Positions 39,805-47,129 of a stretch of DNA of 47,129 nt are shown here, piece after piece. The stretch lies in NCBI GenBank assembly GCA_029101205.1, contig JAQXQO010000166.1:1-47129 (forward strand), in the 5' to 3' direction. Each line of letters opens with the position of its first letter. The stretch's first letter is position 1. The stretch is from Coriobacteriales bacterium. Its GTDB lineage: Bacteria > Actinomycetota > Coriobacteriia > Coriobacteriales > Atopobiaceae. The notes beneath the pieces were generated by a model. It did not search any database. It was not told where the DNA came from and saw only the letters and a list, made by a program, of their open reading frames with translations. The translations under genes were made by a program, and so were the position numbers.

Positions 39805-40794
39805 ATGACGAGCGAAGCAAACGAGCACGCGGTCGACCCATCGGCTGACGGCTTTTCCACCGACGAGTCCGCCTTCCAGTCGTGCACGCTGTGCCCGCGT
39901 CGCTGCGGGGCGCATCGCGCACAGGGCCAGGCGGGCCTGTGCGGCGCCACCTCCACGCTGAGGGTCGCGCGAAGCGCGCTGCATTACTGGGAGGAGCCTC
40001 CCATCTCGGGCGATTCGGGCTCGGGCGCCATATTCTTCTCGGGGTGTCCGCTGCGCTGCGTGTTTTGCCAGAACCACGAGATATCGCACGAGGGATTCGG
40101 CCTCGAGGTCAGCGTGCGCCGCCTGGCCCAGATGATGCTGGAGCTGCAGGACCAGGGGGCACTGAACATAAACCTGGTGACCCCCATGCACTTCTTGCCC
40201 CAGATACGCGAGGCGCTGCCCCTGGCGCGCAAGGCGGGGCTGCGGCTGCCCATCGTGTGCAACACCTCGGGCTACGAGCTGCCCCAGGCGGTGGATGCCA
40301 TGTCCGACGTCATCGACATCTGGCTGACCGACTTCAAGTACGCCTCGCCACGGCTGGCGGGAAGGCTCTCGGCCGTGCGTGACTACCCTGAGGTCGCCAC
40401 TGTCGCCCTGTCCAGGATGCTCGAGGCGCTGCGCCGTGCGGGTGGCGAGCTTTTGGACGACGACGGCATCATGAAGCGCGGCATCATAGTGCGTCACCTG
40501 GTGCTGCCCGGGCATGCCGACGACTCGTGCGCCGTGCTGGACCGCGTGTGGGAGCTGTGCGGCAACGAGGTGGACATCTCGGTCATGAACCAGTACACGC
40601 CCAACGACTACTGCAGGCAGAAGGGCGGCCTCTTGGCACGCTCGGTTACGGACCAGGAGTACGAGCAGGTGTTGGATCACGCGGACGACCTGGGGTTCGA
40701 GCGCATGTGGTGGCAGCAGGGCGGCACGGTGTCCGAGAGCTTCGTCCCCGCGTTCGACGCCACCGGCGTGCGTGGCCCGGAGCTAAAAGCCTAG
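39805..40794 (+). CDS. Radical SAM protein of the PflX/COG1313 type
   Basis: 329 residues from the ATG at 39805 with GGAG upstream; an in-frame ATG at 39739 lies within the tRNA terminator region and is rejected. An N-terminal cysteine cluster (CTLCPRRC at 27-34, GLCG near 46) is followed by the radical SAM motif GCPLRCVFCQN with Cys81, Cys85 and Cys88 binding the 4Fe-4S cluster. Other blocks are VTPMHFLPQI, CNTSGY, WLTDFKYA and the C-terminal MNQYTPNDYC. The group resembles pyruvate formate-lyase activating enzymes and the AmmeMemoRadiSam proteins, but no glycyl-radical enzyme gene is nearby, so its target is unknown. Confidence 0.85.
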   Translation: MTSEANEHAVDPSADGFSTDESAFQSCTLCPRRCGAHRAQGQAGLCGATSTLRVARSALHYWEEPPISGDSGSGAIFFSGCPLRCVFCQNHEISHEGFGLEVSVRRLAQMMLELQDQGALNINLVTPMHFLPQIREALPLARKAGLRLPIVCNTSGYELPQAVDAMSDVIDIWLTDFKYASPRLAGRLSAVRDYPEVATVALSRMLEALRRAGGELLDDDGIMKRGIIVRHLVLPGHADDSCAVLDRVWELCGNEVDISVMNQYTPNDYCRQKGGLLARSVTDQEYEQVLDHADDLGFERMWWQQGGTVSESFVPAFDATGVRGPELKA

Positions 40795-40951
40795 CGGCGC
40801 AGGGCACTGCGCCACGCCACGACGCGGCAAAGAAGCGCGCGGTGGGTTCCGGGGCAACCTTACGGGGTATAACACGGTGTATGCCCCGGGCGTATGCCGG
40901 GGAACGCAAACGTCACGCCCCCACGGGGCCAGCATAGGGGAGGACATCAGG

Positions 40952-41296
40952 ATGTCAGACGACTCGAGGCCGCTGTCGGACGAGGAGCGCGCAGAGCTGG
41001 AGCAGCTGCGCGCGCAGAAGCGCCAGGCGCAGAAGGGTGGCCACACCGGGTCGTCCTATGACAACGAGCCGCCCATGAAGTCCGCCGAGCAGCTGGAGGA
41101 GGAACGCCAGCGGCGCGAGCAGCAGCGGGTCGAGGCCATCCGCGACGCCCATGATGCCGAGCTGCGCGAGCGCGGCCGTGAGTTCATGGAGCCCGGCGAC
41201 GACCTGCGCATGCCCAAGGGGCAGAAGCTCGTCATCCTGGGCGTCATCATAGTGGTCGTCCTCTTTGTGCTGATGTCCGTCTTTGGCGGTCACTAG
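40952..41296 (+). CDS. Small membrane-anchored coiled-coil protein
   Basis: 114 residues from the ATG at 40952 with GGGGAGG upstream. Residues about 5-95 are very polar with two helical coiled-coil stretches (SDEERAELEQLRAQKRQAQK and SAEQLEEERQRREQQR). A single hydrophobic helix (about 90-110, LVILGVIIVVVLFVLMSVF) ends the protein, so it should be tail-anchored with the polar part in the cytoplasm. No family is recognised. In plan it is a small version of the protein encoded at 22437. It stands between the radical SAM gene (157-base gap) and pncB (100-base gap). Confidence 0.75.
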   Translation: MSDDSRPLSDEERAELEQLRAQKRQAQKGGHTGSSYDNEPPMKSAEQLEEERQRREQQRVEAIRDAHDAELRERGREFMEPGDDLRMPKGQKLVILGVIIVVVLFVLMSVFGGH

Positions 41297-41301
41297 GCGG
41301 G

Positions 41302-41340
41302 TGTACGTACATACGCAATGCTAGGAAAGTGCTAGGCTAG
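41302..41340 (+). promoter_or_regulatory. Possible regulatory site upstream of pncB
   Basis: A perfect palindrome TGTACGTACA (41302-41311) is followed by two direct repeats TGCTAGG (41319-41325 and 41330-41336) spaced 11 bases apart, one helical turn. They lie 57-95 bases before the pncB start. No known NAD-pathway regulator motif was recognised. Confidence 0.4.
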
Positions 41341-41396
41341 CTTTAAGCACAGACGACGCCTGCACAGGGTGGGCGCCCAATGTGAGGGGAACGCCA

Positions 41397-42893
41397 ATGT
41401 CTTTGACTGACAGAACCAAACCAACCGATGTCTCCTTGAACACCGACCTCTACGAGATCACGATGGCGCAGGGGTTCTGGGAGTCTGGTCTCGTGAACAC
41501 GCAGGCCTGCTTCAACGTCTTTTTCCGCGACAACCCGTTTGACGGCGGCTATGCCATCGCATGCGGCATGGGTCAGATTGCCGACCTCATCGAGAACTTC
41601 GTGTTCGAGCAGGAGGACATCGACTACCTCGCATCTCTGCAGGCTCCTGGCGGCGGTCCCATGTTCAAGCCCGAGTTCTTGGACTACCTGCGTGACTTCC
41701 GCATGGACGTGACGGTGCACGCCGTGCCCGAGGGCGACATCGTGTTCCCGCGCGAGCCCATGGTGCGCGTCGAGGGCTCGGTCATTGCCTGCCAGCTGCT
41801 GGAGACCGCGCTTCTGAACCTCGTGAACTTCCAGACGCTCGTTGCCACGAAGACCGCCCGCATCGTTCTGGCCGCTCAGGGTCACCCCGTCAGCGACTTC
41901 GGCCTGCGCCGTGCCCAGGGTCCCGACGGCGGTCTGGCCGTCGCCCGCGCGTCCTACATCGCCGGTGCGGCCAGCACGTCGAACGTCCTGGCCGGAAAGA
42001 TCTACGGCATCCCCGTGTTTGGCACCCACGCCCACAGCTGGGTCATGGCCTTCCCGACCGAGCTGGACGCCTTCCGCGCCTTCGCCCGCTCCATGCCAAA
42101 GAACTGCGTGCTGCTGCTGGACACCTATGACGTGCACCAGGGCATAAAGAACGCCATCACCGTGGCAAAGGAGATGGAGCAGAGGGGCGAGCGCCTGGCC
42201 GCCATCCGCATCGACTCCGGCGATCTGGCAAAGCTGACGAAGGAGACGCGCAAGGCCTTCGACGACGCCGGCCTGCCGTACGTGAAGATCTCCGCATCGA
42301 ACGACCTGGACGAGTACACCATCCAGTCGCTGTATGCGCAGGGTGCCCCCATCGACTCGTTCGGCGTCGGTACGAAGCTGGCCACCTGCGACCCGCAGCC
42401 CGCGCTGGGCGGCGTCTACAAGCTGTCGGCCACGCGTCCTTCGGCTGACGCGCCCTGGGAGCCCGTCATCAAGCTGTCCGAGCAGATGTATAAGCGCACC
42501 ATCCCCGGCATCCAGCACATCCTGCGCTTCACGGACGACTCCGGCTGCCCCGTGGGCGACATGATTCTGGACGACGCCTACGACACCGGCGCCCACGACC
42601 ACATGGTGGACATACTGGATCCCGTGACCTCCTACGACGTCAGCGGCTACGACTCGCACGAGCTTCTGGAGTGCGTGGTGAAGGACGGCGTGCGCGCGAA
42701 GGAGCCCGACACCATCGAGCAGGCAAAGTCGCGCTGCAGGGACGCCCTCATGCACCTGGATCCCTCCATCAAGCGCTTCCTGAACCCGCAGGTGTACCCC
42801 GTGGGCATGGAGCAGGGCCTCTCGGACCTGCGCCAGCGCCTGGCCCGCACCGAGCGCGCCGGCTCCGGTCGCAAACCCTCCCACCAGGAGTAG
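41397..42893 (+). CDS. pncB: Nicotinate phosphoribosyltransferase
   Basis: 498 residues from the ATG at 41397, with GAGGGG upstream; a GTG five codons earlier contains that site. The NAPRTase fold is clear: LNTDLYEITMAQGFW at the start, LLNLVNFQTLVATKTAR, DFGLRRAQGPDGG, the conserved-His motif FGTHAHSWVMAF, LLLDTYDVHQG, RIDSGDLAKLT and VKISASNDLDEY, and SFGVGTKLATC. It makes nicotinate mononucleotide from nicotinate and PRPP, the first step of NAD salvage by the Preiss-Handler route. No other NAD gene is in the window. The length fits the longer, Gram-positive type of the enzyme. Confidence 0.95.
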   Translation: MSLTDRTKPTDVSLNTDLYEITMAQGFWESGLVNTQACFNVFFRDNPFDGGYAIACGMGQIADLIENFVFEQEDIDYLASLQAPGGGPMFKPEFLDYLRDFRMDVTVHAVPEGDIVFPREPMVRVEGSVIACQLLETALLNLVNFQTLVATKTARIVLAAQGHPVSDFGLRRAQGPDGGLAVARASYIAGAASTSNVLAGKIYGIPVFGTHAHSWVMAFPTELDAFRAFARSMPKNCVLLLDTYDVHQGIKNAITVAKEMEQRGERLAAIRIDSGDLAKLTKETRKAFDDAGLPYVKISASNDLDEYTIQSLYAQGAPIDSFGVGTKLATCDPQPALGGVYKLSATRPSADAPWEPVIKLSEQMYKRTIPGIQHILRFTDDSGCPVGDMILDDAYDTGAHDHMVDILDPVTSYDVSGYDSHELLECVVKDGVRAKEPDTIEQAKSRCRDALMHLDPSIKRFLNPQVYPVGMEQGLSDLRQRLARTERAGSGRKPSHQE

Positions 42894-42917
42894 CGCAGCC
42901 ATACAGCACGGCATCCA

Positions 42918-42958
42918 AAGCCGCCGCCCCCAGGGTGGCGGCTTCTTTGTTGTTCTTT
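42918..42958 (+). terminator. Rho-independent terminator of pncB
   Basis: AAGCCGCC (42918-42925) and GGCGGCTT (42937-42944) form an 8-bp stem with an 11-base loop. A T-rich tract (CTTTGTTGTTCTTT) follows. It lies 25 bases after the stop codon. Confidence 0.8.
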
Positions 42959-42978
42959 CGACGTCGTGCTCTACCTGC

Positions 42979-42984
42979 TAGAAT
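42979..42984 (+). promoter_or_regulatory. -10 box of the argS promoter
   Basis: TAGAAT at 42979-42984 is close to the consensus and lies 28 bases before the argS start. A -35 box is weak (TTCGAC with 16-base spacing). Confidence 0.5.
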
Positions 42985-43012
42985 CATCCAGACCAACACA
43001 AAGGAGAAGAAC

Positions 43013-44854
43013 ATGCCCCAAGCGCTCGAGAACCTAGTACGCACCGCCCTGAAGTCCGCCCAGCAGGCGGGCGACCTCCCCGAGTTCGAGGTGGACGACC
43101 TGGGGTTCGAGCGACCTGCCGACACCTCGAACGGCGACTGGAGCTCCACGGTGGCCATGCGCTCCGCGCGTCTGGCGCACACGTCGCCCCGCAACATCGC
43201 CCAGGCCATCGTGGCGCACCTGCCCCAGGACCCCGGCGTGTCGAAGGTCGAGGTTGCCGGTCCTGGCTTCATCAACTTCTACCTGAACGCCGCCAGCAAC
43301 AACGAGGTGCTGCGCACCGCACGCCAGCAGGGCATGGACTTCGGTCGCTCGAACATTGGCCACGGGCTGAAGACCCAGGTCGAGTTCATCTCGGCCAACC
43401 CCGTGGGCCCCATGCACATCGGCCATGGCCGCTGGGCCGCCCTGGGCGACTCGCTGTGCCGCGTGATGGAGCACGCCGGCTATGACATCGAGCGCGAGTA
43501 CTACATCAACGACCACGGCAGCCAGATGGACGTGTTTGGCCGCTCGGTCTCGAAGCGCTACCTGCAGCTGTTCGAACTGGTGGAGCAGGGCCACACGCTG
43601 GACCAGGCATACCACGCGCTAATCGCCGACCGCCAGGCCTTCGTGAACGACGAGGACGACTCCGCCCCCGACACGCACCCGTATCAGAACGAGTTCATGC
43701 ACGATTTGGGCGAGGACTCCTACGGTGGCGACTACATCATCGACGTGGCGATGCACTTCGCACGCGAGGACGGTGACGCCTGGCTGACCAAGACCTCCGA
43801 GGAGCGCGTGTCCAACTTCCGCGAGCGTGGATACCAGCTGATGCTGGCCTCCATCCGCAAGACCTGCCACGAGGCGCGCTGCGACTTCGACGTCTGGTTC
43901 TCGGAGCGCTCCCTCTACCAGAAGGACGCCAACGGCCAGGACGCGGTCGATCGCGCCTTCGCAAAGCTGGACCAGATGGGCTACCTGTACCGCACCGACG
44001 ACGGTGCGCTGTGGTTCCGCACGACTGAATTCGGCGACGACAAGGACCGCGTGCTCATAAAGTCCAATGGCCAGTACACCTACTTCGCTTCCGACATCGC
44101 GTACCACTACAACAAGTTCCAGCGCGTGGACCACGTCGTCGACATCTGGGGCGCCGACCACCACGGCTACATCAAGCGCGTCGACGCGGCCTGCTCGGCC
44201 TTGGGCTATCCCGGCCATTTCGAGGTGCTGCTGGGCCAGTTGGTGAACCTGCTGCGCAACGGCGTCGCGGTGCGCATGTCCAAGCGCAAGGGTACGATGA
44301 TCACCTTCGACGAGCTGCTGGACGAGGTGGGCGTCGACGCCACGCGCTACACGCTGATCTCAAAGAGCTCGAACCAGGTCATCGACTTCGACATCGAGAA
44401 GGTAAAGGAGAAGAGCCAGGACAACCCCGTCTACTACGTGCAGTATGCGCACGCCCGCATCTGCTCCATCCTGCGTCGCGCCGCCGGCGTCAGCGTGGAG
44501 GAGGCCCATCAGATGGGCATGGCCGCGGTGGCGCAGAAGGCGGTGGGTGACGACTACGACCTCGGACTGCTGACCGACCCGTCCGAGCTGGCGCTGTCGC
44601 GCAAGGTGGGGGAGTTCCCCGGCCTGGTGGAGGGCTGCGCCAGGGACCGCGCGCCGTTCAGGCTGACGCACTACGCCGAGGAGCTGGCGGGCGAGTTCCA
44701 TTCGTTCTACGGCCGCTGCCAGGTGCTGCCCAGCGAGGGACGCCCGGTGGATCCGCAGCTGTCGCGTGCCCGCCTGGCCGCCTGCGACGCCGTCCGCTCG
44801 GTCCTGGCGCTGACGCTCAGCCTCATTGGCGTGTCTGCTCCGCTGGCAATGTAG
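43013..44854 (+). CDS. argS: Arginyl-tRNA synthetase
   Basis: 613 residues from the ATG at 43013 (AAGGAGAAG upstream). An N-terminal ArgRS domain (1 to about 95, with GDWSSTVAMRSAR) precedes the class I core. The HIGH motif is PMHIGHGRW (135-138 HIGH). Other landmarks are YINDHGSQMD, SDIAYHYNKF, WGADHHGYIKR and, at the KMSKS position, RMSKRKGTMITFDEL. The C-terminal DALR anticodon domain includes QYAHARICSILRR. It charges tRNA-Arg. It has its own promoter and stands between pncB and the tandem winged-helix regulator. No clear terminator with a T run follows. Confidence 0.96.
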   Translation: MPQALENLVRTALKSAQQAGDLPEFEVDDLGFERPADTSNGDWSSTVAMRSARLAHTSPRNIAQAIVAHLPQDPGVSKVEVAGPGFINFYLNAASNNEVLRTARQQGMDFGRSNIGHGLKTQVEFISANPVGPMHIGHGRWAALGDSLCRVMEHAGYDIEREYYINDHGSQMDVFGRSVSKRYLQLFELVEQGHTLDQAYHALIADRQAFVNDEDDSAPDTHPYQNEFMHDLGEDSYGGDYIIDVAMHFAREDGDAWLTKTSEERVSNFRERGYQLMLASIRKTCHEARCDFDVWFSERSLYQKDANGQDAVDRAFAKLDQMGYLYRTDDGALWFRTTEFGDDKDRVLIKSNGQYTYFASDIAYHYNKFQRVDHVVDIWGADHHGYIKRVDAACSALGYPGHFEVLLGQLVNLLRNGVAVRMSKRKGTMITFDELLDEVGVDATRYTLISKSSNQVIDFDIEKVKEKSQDNPVYYVQYAHARICSILRRAAGVSVEEAHQMGMAAVAQKAVGDDYDLGLLTDPSELALSRKVGEFPGLVEGCARDRAPFRLTHYAEELAGEFHSFYGRCQVLPSEGRPVDPQLSRARLAACDAVRSVLALTLSLIGVSAPLAM

Positions 44855-45029
44855 CGCGGGTCGGAATTTACAAAATATATGTGCTTCTACTACCGCTAGC
44901 TGGTCTCCATCAGCCGCATTATGAACATACGTTTAACATGCGGCCTCTGTTCAAAAGCGTGCAATCATCAATTTGTATTTTTACGCTAACGTGGTAGCTG
45001 AAAGCGCTGTGTGCGATCGTACGCCTCTT

Positions 45030-45054
45030 CAGGGGACCCCGCCGGGGTCCCCTG
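45030..45054 (+). other. Perfect 11-bp hairpin before the tandem winged-helix regulator
   Basis: CAGGGGACCCC (45030-45040) and GGGGTCCCCTG (45044-45054) with a 3-base loop form a very stable hairpin without a T run, 56 bases before the GTG start. It may lie in the leader of that gene or terminate argS. A second inverted repeat (GCCGCAT/ATGCGGC, 44913-44919 and 44938-44944) lies in the AT-rich stretch upstream. Confidence 0.5.
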
Positions 45055-45110
45055 ATGCTATGTGGGGTGCGATGCATGCCGCAGGGCGGACGTGGTGATA
45101 GGAGGATGCT

Positions 45111-45794
45111 GTGGAGCTGCGGGAGTACATGTCCATACGACGCGCCTACAACCTCGTGCGCCAGTCGGTTCCTGCAAAGAAGCGCCTCACATTCGAGGAA
45201 TTTGCCATTCTGTGTCGTCTGGCCCTGGCGGGTGTTCCCCAGAAGACCTCCGACATCGCCGACTACCAGGATGCCCTCAGGCCGACCATGACACACAGGA
45301 CGAACCACCTGGCTCGCCTGGGCCTCATCGACCGCGGCAGCGGCATGAAGGACAAGAGAAACATCGTGTGCTCCATCTCGGACGATGGCGAGGAGTACGT
45401 GGACTTCCTGTGCCAGAAGACCTGCGACGAGATCCTGTCGGGCCAAGCGCTGTCGCGCACGTCACCCGAGCGGGTGCGTCGCTACGTGGACGCCATGGGC
45501 GCCGTGTACTGCACCGCCAGCGACCTGGTGCTTCTGGGAATCTCCGTGGATCAGCGCGGGGTCTGCTCGGTGACTGACCTCGTCGCCAGGCTGGGGCTTC
45601 TGCAGCCCACCGTGTCCATGTCGGTGAGCTCGTTGGTCGAGGACGGCTGCGTGCAGAGGCGTAGGGATCCGAACGCCTCCAACCGCATCGTGAATCTGAC
45701 CCTGACTGAGGAGGGGCGCAAGGAGGCCGAGCAGCTGTGCAAGCTGGTCGACGGCATCGTTGTCCGCAGGCGCATGCGCTTCCGCCCCGCATAG
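45111..45794 (+). CDS. MarR-like regulator with two winged-helix domains in one chain
   Basis: 227 residues from a GTG at 45111, five bases after AGGAGG, a clear start. Two MarR-type winged helices are visible. The first (about 25-105) has the recognition segment QDALRPTMTHRTNHLARLGLI and the wing RGSGMKDKRNIVCSISDDG. The second (about 137-215) has LLQPTVSMSVSSLVEDGCV and the wing RRRDPNASNRIVNLTLTEEG. Ordinary MarR proteins have one such domain and dimerise, so this looks like a single-chain version that may use its two heads on an asymmetric site. The end is Arg-rich (VVRRRMRFRPA). No neighbour suggests a target; the AT-rich region upstream (44855-45000) is a likely autoregulatory site. Confidence 0.78.
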   Translation: MELREYMSIRRAYNLVRQSVPAKKRLTFEEFAILCRLALAGVPQKTSDIADYQDALRPTMTHRTNHLARLGLIDRGSGMKDKRNIVCSISDDGEEYVDFLCQKTCDEILSGQALSRTSPERVRRYVDAMGAVYCTASDLVLLGISVDQRGVCSVTDLVARLGLLQPTVSMSVSSLVEDGCVQRRRDPNASNRIVNLTLTEEGRKEAEQLCKLVDGIVVRRRMRFRPA

Positions 45795-45876
45795 GCCGCC
45801 CAAGGCCATCCAATCGTCCTGCGTTGGGCACGAATCAGCGGGAAGCTAAGCTTTTTTCGTCATCCGAACGTTTGCG

Positions 45877-45885
45877 TGGTATATT
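45877..45885 (+). promoter_or_regulatory. Extended -10 promoter of rho
   Basis: TGGTATATT (45877-45885) is an extended -10 element. No good -35 is seen, as is usual with this type. Transcription from about 45892 would give a leader of about 190 bases, long enough for the autogenous attenuation known for rho genes. Apart from this and an AGCT-A-AGCT-TTTTTT tract near 45844-45857, the 291-base gap shows nothing else. Confidence 0.5.
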
Positions 45886-46085
45886 TATGCACGTGAAGGG
45901 GCTAATTTTCTAGCTTGTGCGCACTTCTTGCCCTCCTGCGCCTGTAGCCCCGCATTCAAACTCCCGGTGGATTTCTAGCATTCCCCGCAGGTCAGTTCTG
46001 CGGCCATGTGCCCTTTTGACTGGTCGATGCCCAGGGCATCCGTTGTCGTCGTGCTTGGCTGCAGCCTAGAAGGATGGTCAACCAT

Positions 46086-47129
46086 ATGTCAGACGATATT
46101 AACGAGCCCCAGCAGGCGCCGCTGTTCGAGCAGCCTGCGGCAGACGCCGTGCAGGCGCAGCATGCAGATGCCCAGCCGCAGGACCAGCCCGCCGCGCAGG
46201 CGCCCCAACAGGCTCAGCCTCAGGAGCCCGCGCAGGCGCAGCAACAGGATGCCTCCACCTCCAGCCCTGAGGCCACGCCCCGCAGGCGCACCACGCGCAG
46301 GCGAAAGCCCGCGAACGATGCGCAGCAGGAGCAGTCGGAGGGCACCCAGGAGCAGGGCGCGCAGGCCGACGCCCCCAAGCCCCATCGTCGCCGCCGCGCC
46401 GGAAAGAAGGCGCTGGAGGCGGCCGAGGCGGCTCAGCAGGCAGCCCAGGCCCAGCAGGATGCTGACGGCCAGGCCGACCAGGCGGACCAGCAGCCAAAGC
46501 CCGCGCGCCGTCGCGCCAGGAAGGCCGACCCCGAGCAGGTGATGCCTGTGGGGCTGGGTCCTCAGGCTGCGCAGGAGCATGATTCCCAGGAGTCCCAGGA
46601 CCAGCAGGACCAGGACGAGGGCCAGCGCAAGCCCGCTCGCAGGACGCGCACGCGCCGTGCCAGGCGCAGCGAGGCCCAGGCGGAGGAGCAGCCCCAGGAC
46701 GTCCAGCAGCCCCAGGACCAGCCGCAGGCTGACTCTGGCGACGAGGCGGAGGGCTCGCAGGGGGAGTCCGAGCGGGGCCAGCAGCACGCGCAGCGCCGCG
46801 GCAGGCAGCGCCACCCGGGCGACCTGGGATCGACGCAGCCCGAGGACGATCAGGCGTCCGGCGAGGGCAACAACCGCCGCAGGCGCCACAACCGCGAGCG
46901 CGTGCGAAACTCCGACCAGCGCGGCTCGTACAACGACCGCAACGAGCGCGGACGCAACTCCCGCTACGACCGCTACCAGGACAACCGCAACAACCGCAGG
47001 AACAATAACCGCAGGAACAACCGCTCTGAGCAGCAGACCGAGCCCAGCCTGACCATCGAGGACCTGCAGGTCATGAAGGTGGCCGAGCTGCGCAGCACGG
47101 CCGCCGAGCTGGACGTCGAGCACGTTGGA
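46086..47129 (+). CDS. rho: Transcription termination factor Rho, N-terminal part (runs off the window)
   Basis: 348 codons are visible, open at the right edge. Residues 1 to about 320 are a highly polar, probably disordered extension: Gln/Ala/Pro/Asp-rich (about 1-75), then basic patches such as RRRTTRRRKP separated by acidic Gln-rich stretches, ending in an Asn/Arg-rich part (DRNERGRNSRYDRY, DNRNNRRNNN). From about residue 323 the Rho N-domain starts: LTIEDLQVMKVAELRSTAAEL. The RNA-binding OB fold and the ATPase motor lie beyond the window. Actinobacterial Rho proteins often carry long Arg-rich inserts here, which improve RNA binding and termination on structured GC-rich RNA. The ATG at 46086 is chosen; an in-frame ATG at 46074 has its binding site too close. 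Confidence 0.88.
   Translation, partial: MSDDINEPQQAPLFEQPAADAVQAQHADAQPQDQPAAQAPQQAQPQEPAQAQQQDASTSSPEATPRRRTTRRRKPANDAQQEQSEGTQEQGAQADAPKPHRRRRAGKKALEAAEAAQQAAQAQQDADGQADQADQQPKPARRRARKADPEQVMPVGLGPQAAQEHDSQESQDQQDQDEGQRKPARRTRTRRARRSEAQAEEQPQDVQQPQDQPQADSGDEAEGSQGESERGQQHAQRRGRQRHPGDLGSTQPEDDQASGEGNNRRRRHNRERVRNSDQRGSYNDRNERGRNSRYDRYQDNRNNRRNNNRRNNRSEQQTEPSLTIEDLQVMKVAELRSTAAELDVEHVG

Noticed and set aside
40796-40813. Hairpin GGCGCAG/CTGCGCC after the radical SAM gene as a terminator
   Set aside because: The 7-bp stem has only a 4-base loop and no T run follows; it is too weak to call.

Overview
The window is GC-rich, gene-dense DNA from one bacterial chromosome. It carries no phage, insertion sequence, plasmid or CRISPR signature. 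The informational genes are actinobacterial in style: Rho with a very long polar N-terminal extension, bifunctional Rel, and the order infC-rpmI-rplT. Several arrangements fit the class Coriobacteriia, perhaps an Olsenella-like member of the Atopobiaceae: a RecJ-helicase fusion, a QueH/QueA/Tgt group, and small Cof-type HAD and DUF3267 proteins. That placement is inference from memory of the families; no database was searched.

Region by region. 1-4000 (minus strand): two RlpA-like double-psi beta-barrel secreted proteins and a transglutaminase-fold lipoprotein, a small cell-wall set. 4003-6277: bioY (biotin uptake), a GNAT-SLOG fusion, and a 51-residue membrane protein. 6645-11164 (minus): a MarR regulator, probably autoregulated, and the two halves of a heterodimeric ABC exporter. 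11368-15912 (minus): an alpha/beta hydrolase, an atypical methionyl-tRNA synthetase and a YadS/TRIC-type membrane protein. 16043-17400: a DUF3267 zincin-like membrane protein, then about 680 bases without a gene that hold a tandem repeat of about 167 bp. 17398-20189 (minus): response regulator, histidine kinase and small alarmone synthetase in one overlapping operon. 20464-26668: queH, queA and tgt (queuosine tRNA modification), interrupted by a tail-anchored coiled-coil protein, ptsH (HPr) and a HAD phosphatase. 26741-36133: a long plus-strand operon secD-secF-recJ/helicase-rel-metallo-hydrolase. 36226-37968: tRNA-Leu(CAA), then the infC-rpmI-rplT operon behind an attenuator-like leader. 38059-39733: a WecA/TagO-type glycolipid transferase, a probable 6S RNA, and tRNA-Ala(CGC). 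39805-47129: a radical SAM protein, a small membrane protein, pncB, argS, a tandem winged-helix regulator, and the 5' part of rho, which runs off the end.

Themes. Stringent response: two (p)ppGpp enzymes, a long bifunctional Rel and a small synthetase tied to a two-component system. Queuosine: Tgt, QueA and QueH can take the tRNA from preQ1 to Q, and no preQ0 synthesis genes are seen here. Translation: infC apparently starts at a non-canonical ATA codon behind a terminator-like leader. The most unusual features are the RecJ-HIRAN-helicase fusion, the repeat array at 16849-17310, the infC leader, the GNAT-SLOG fusion and the single-chain tandem winged-helix regulator. Many very long open frames lie antisense to real genes, a consequence of high GC; they are omitted.
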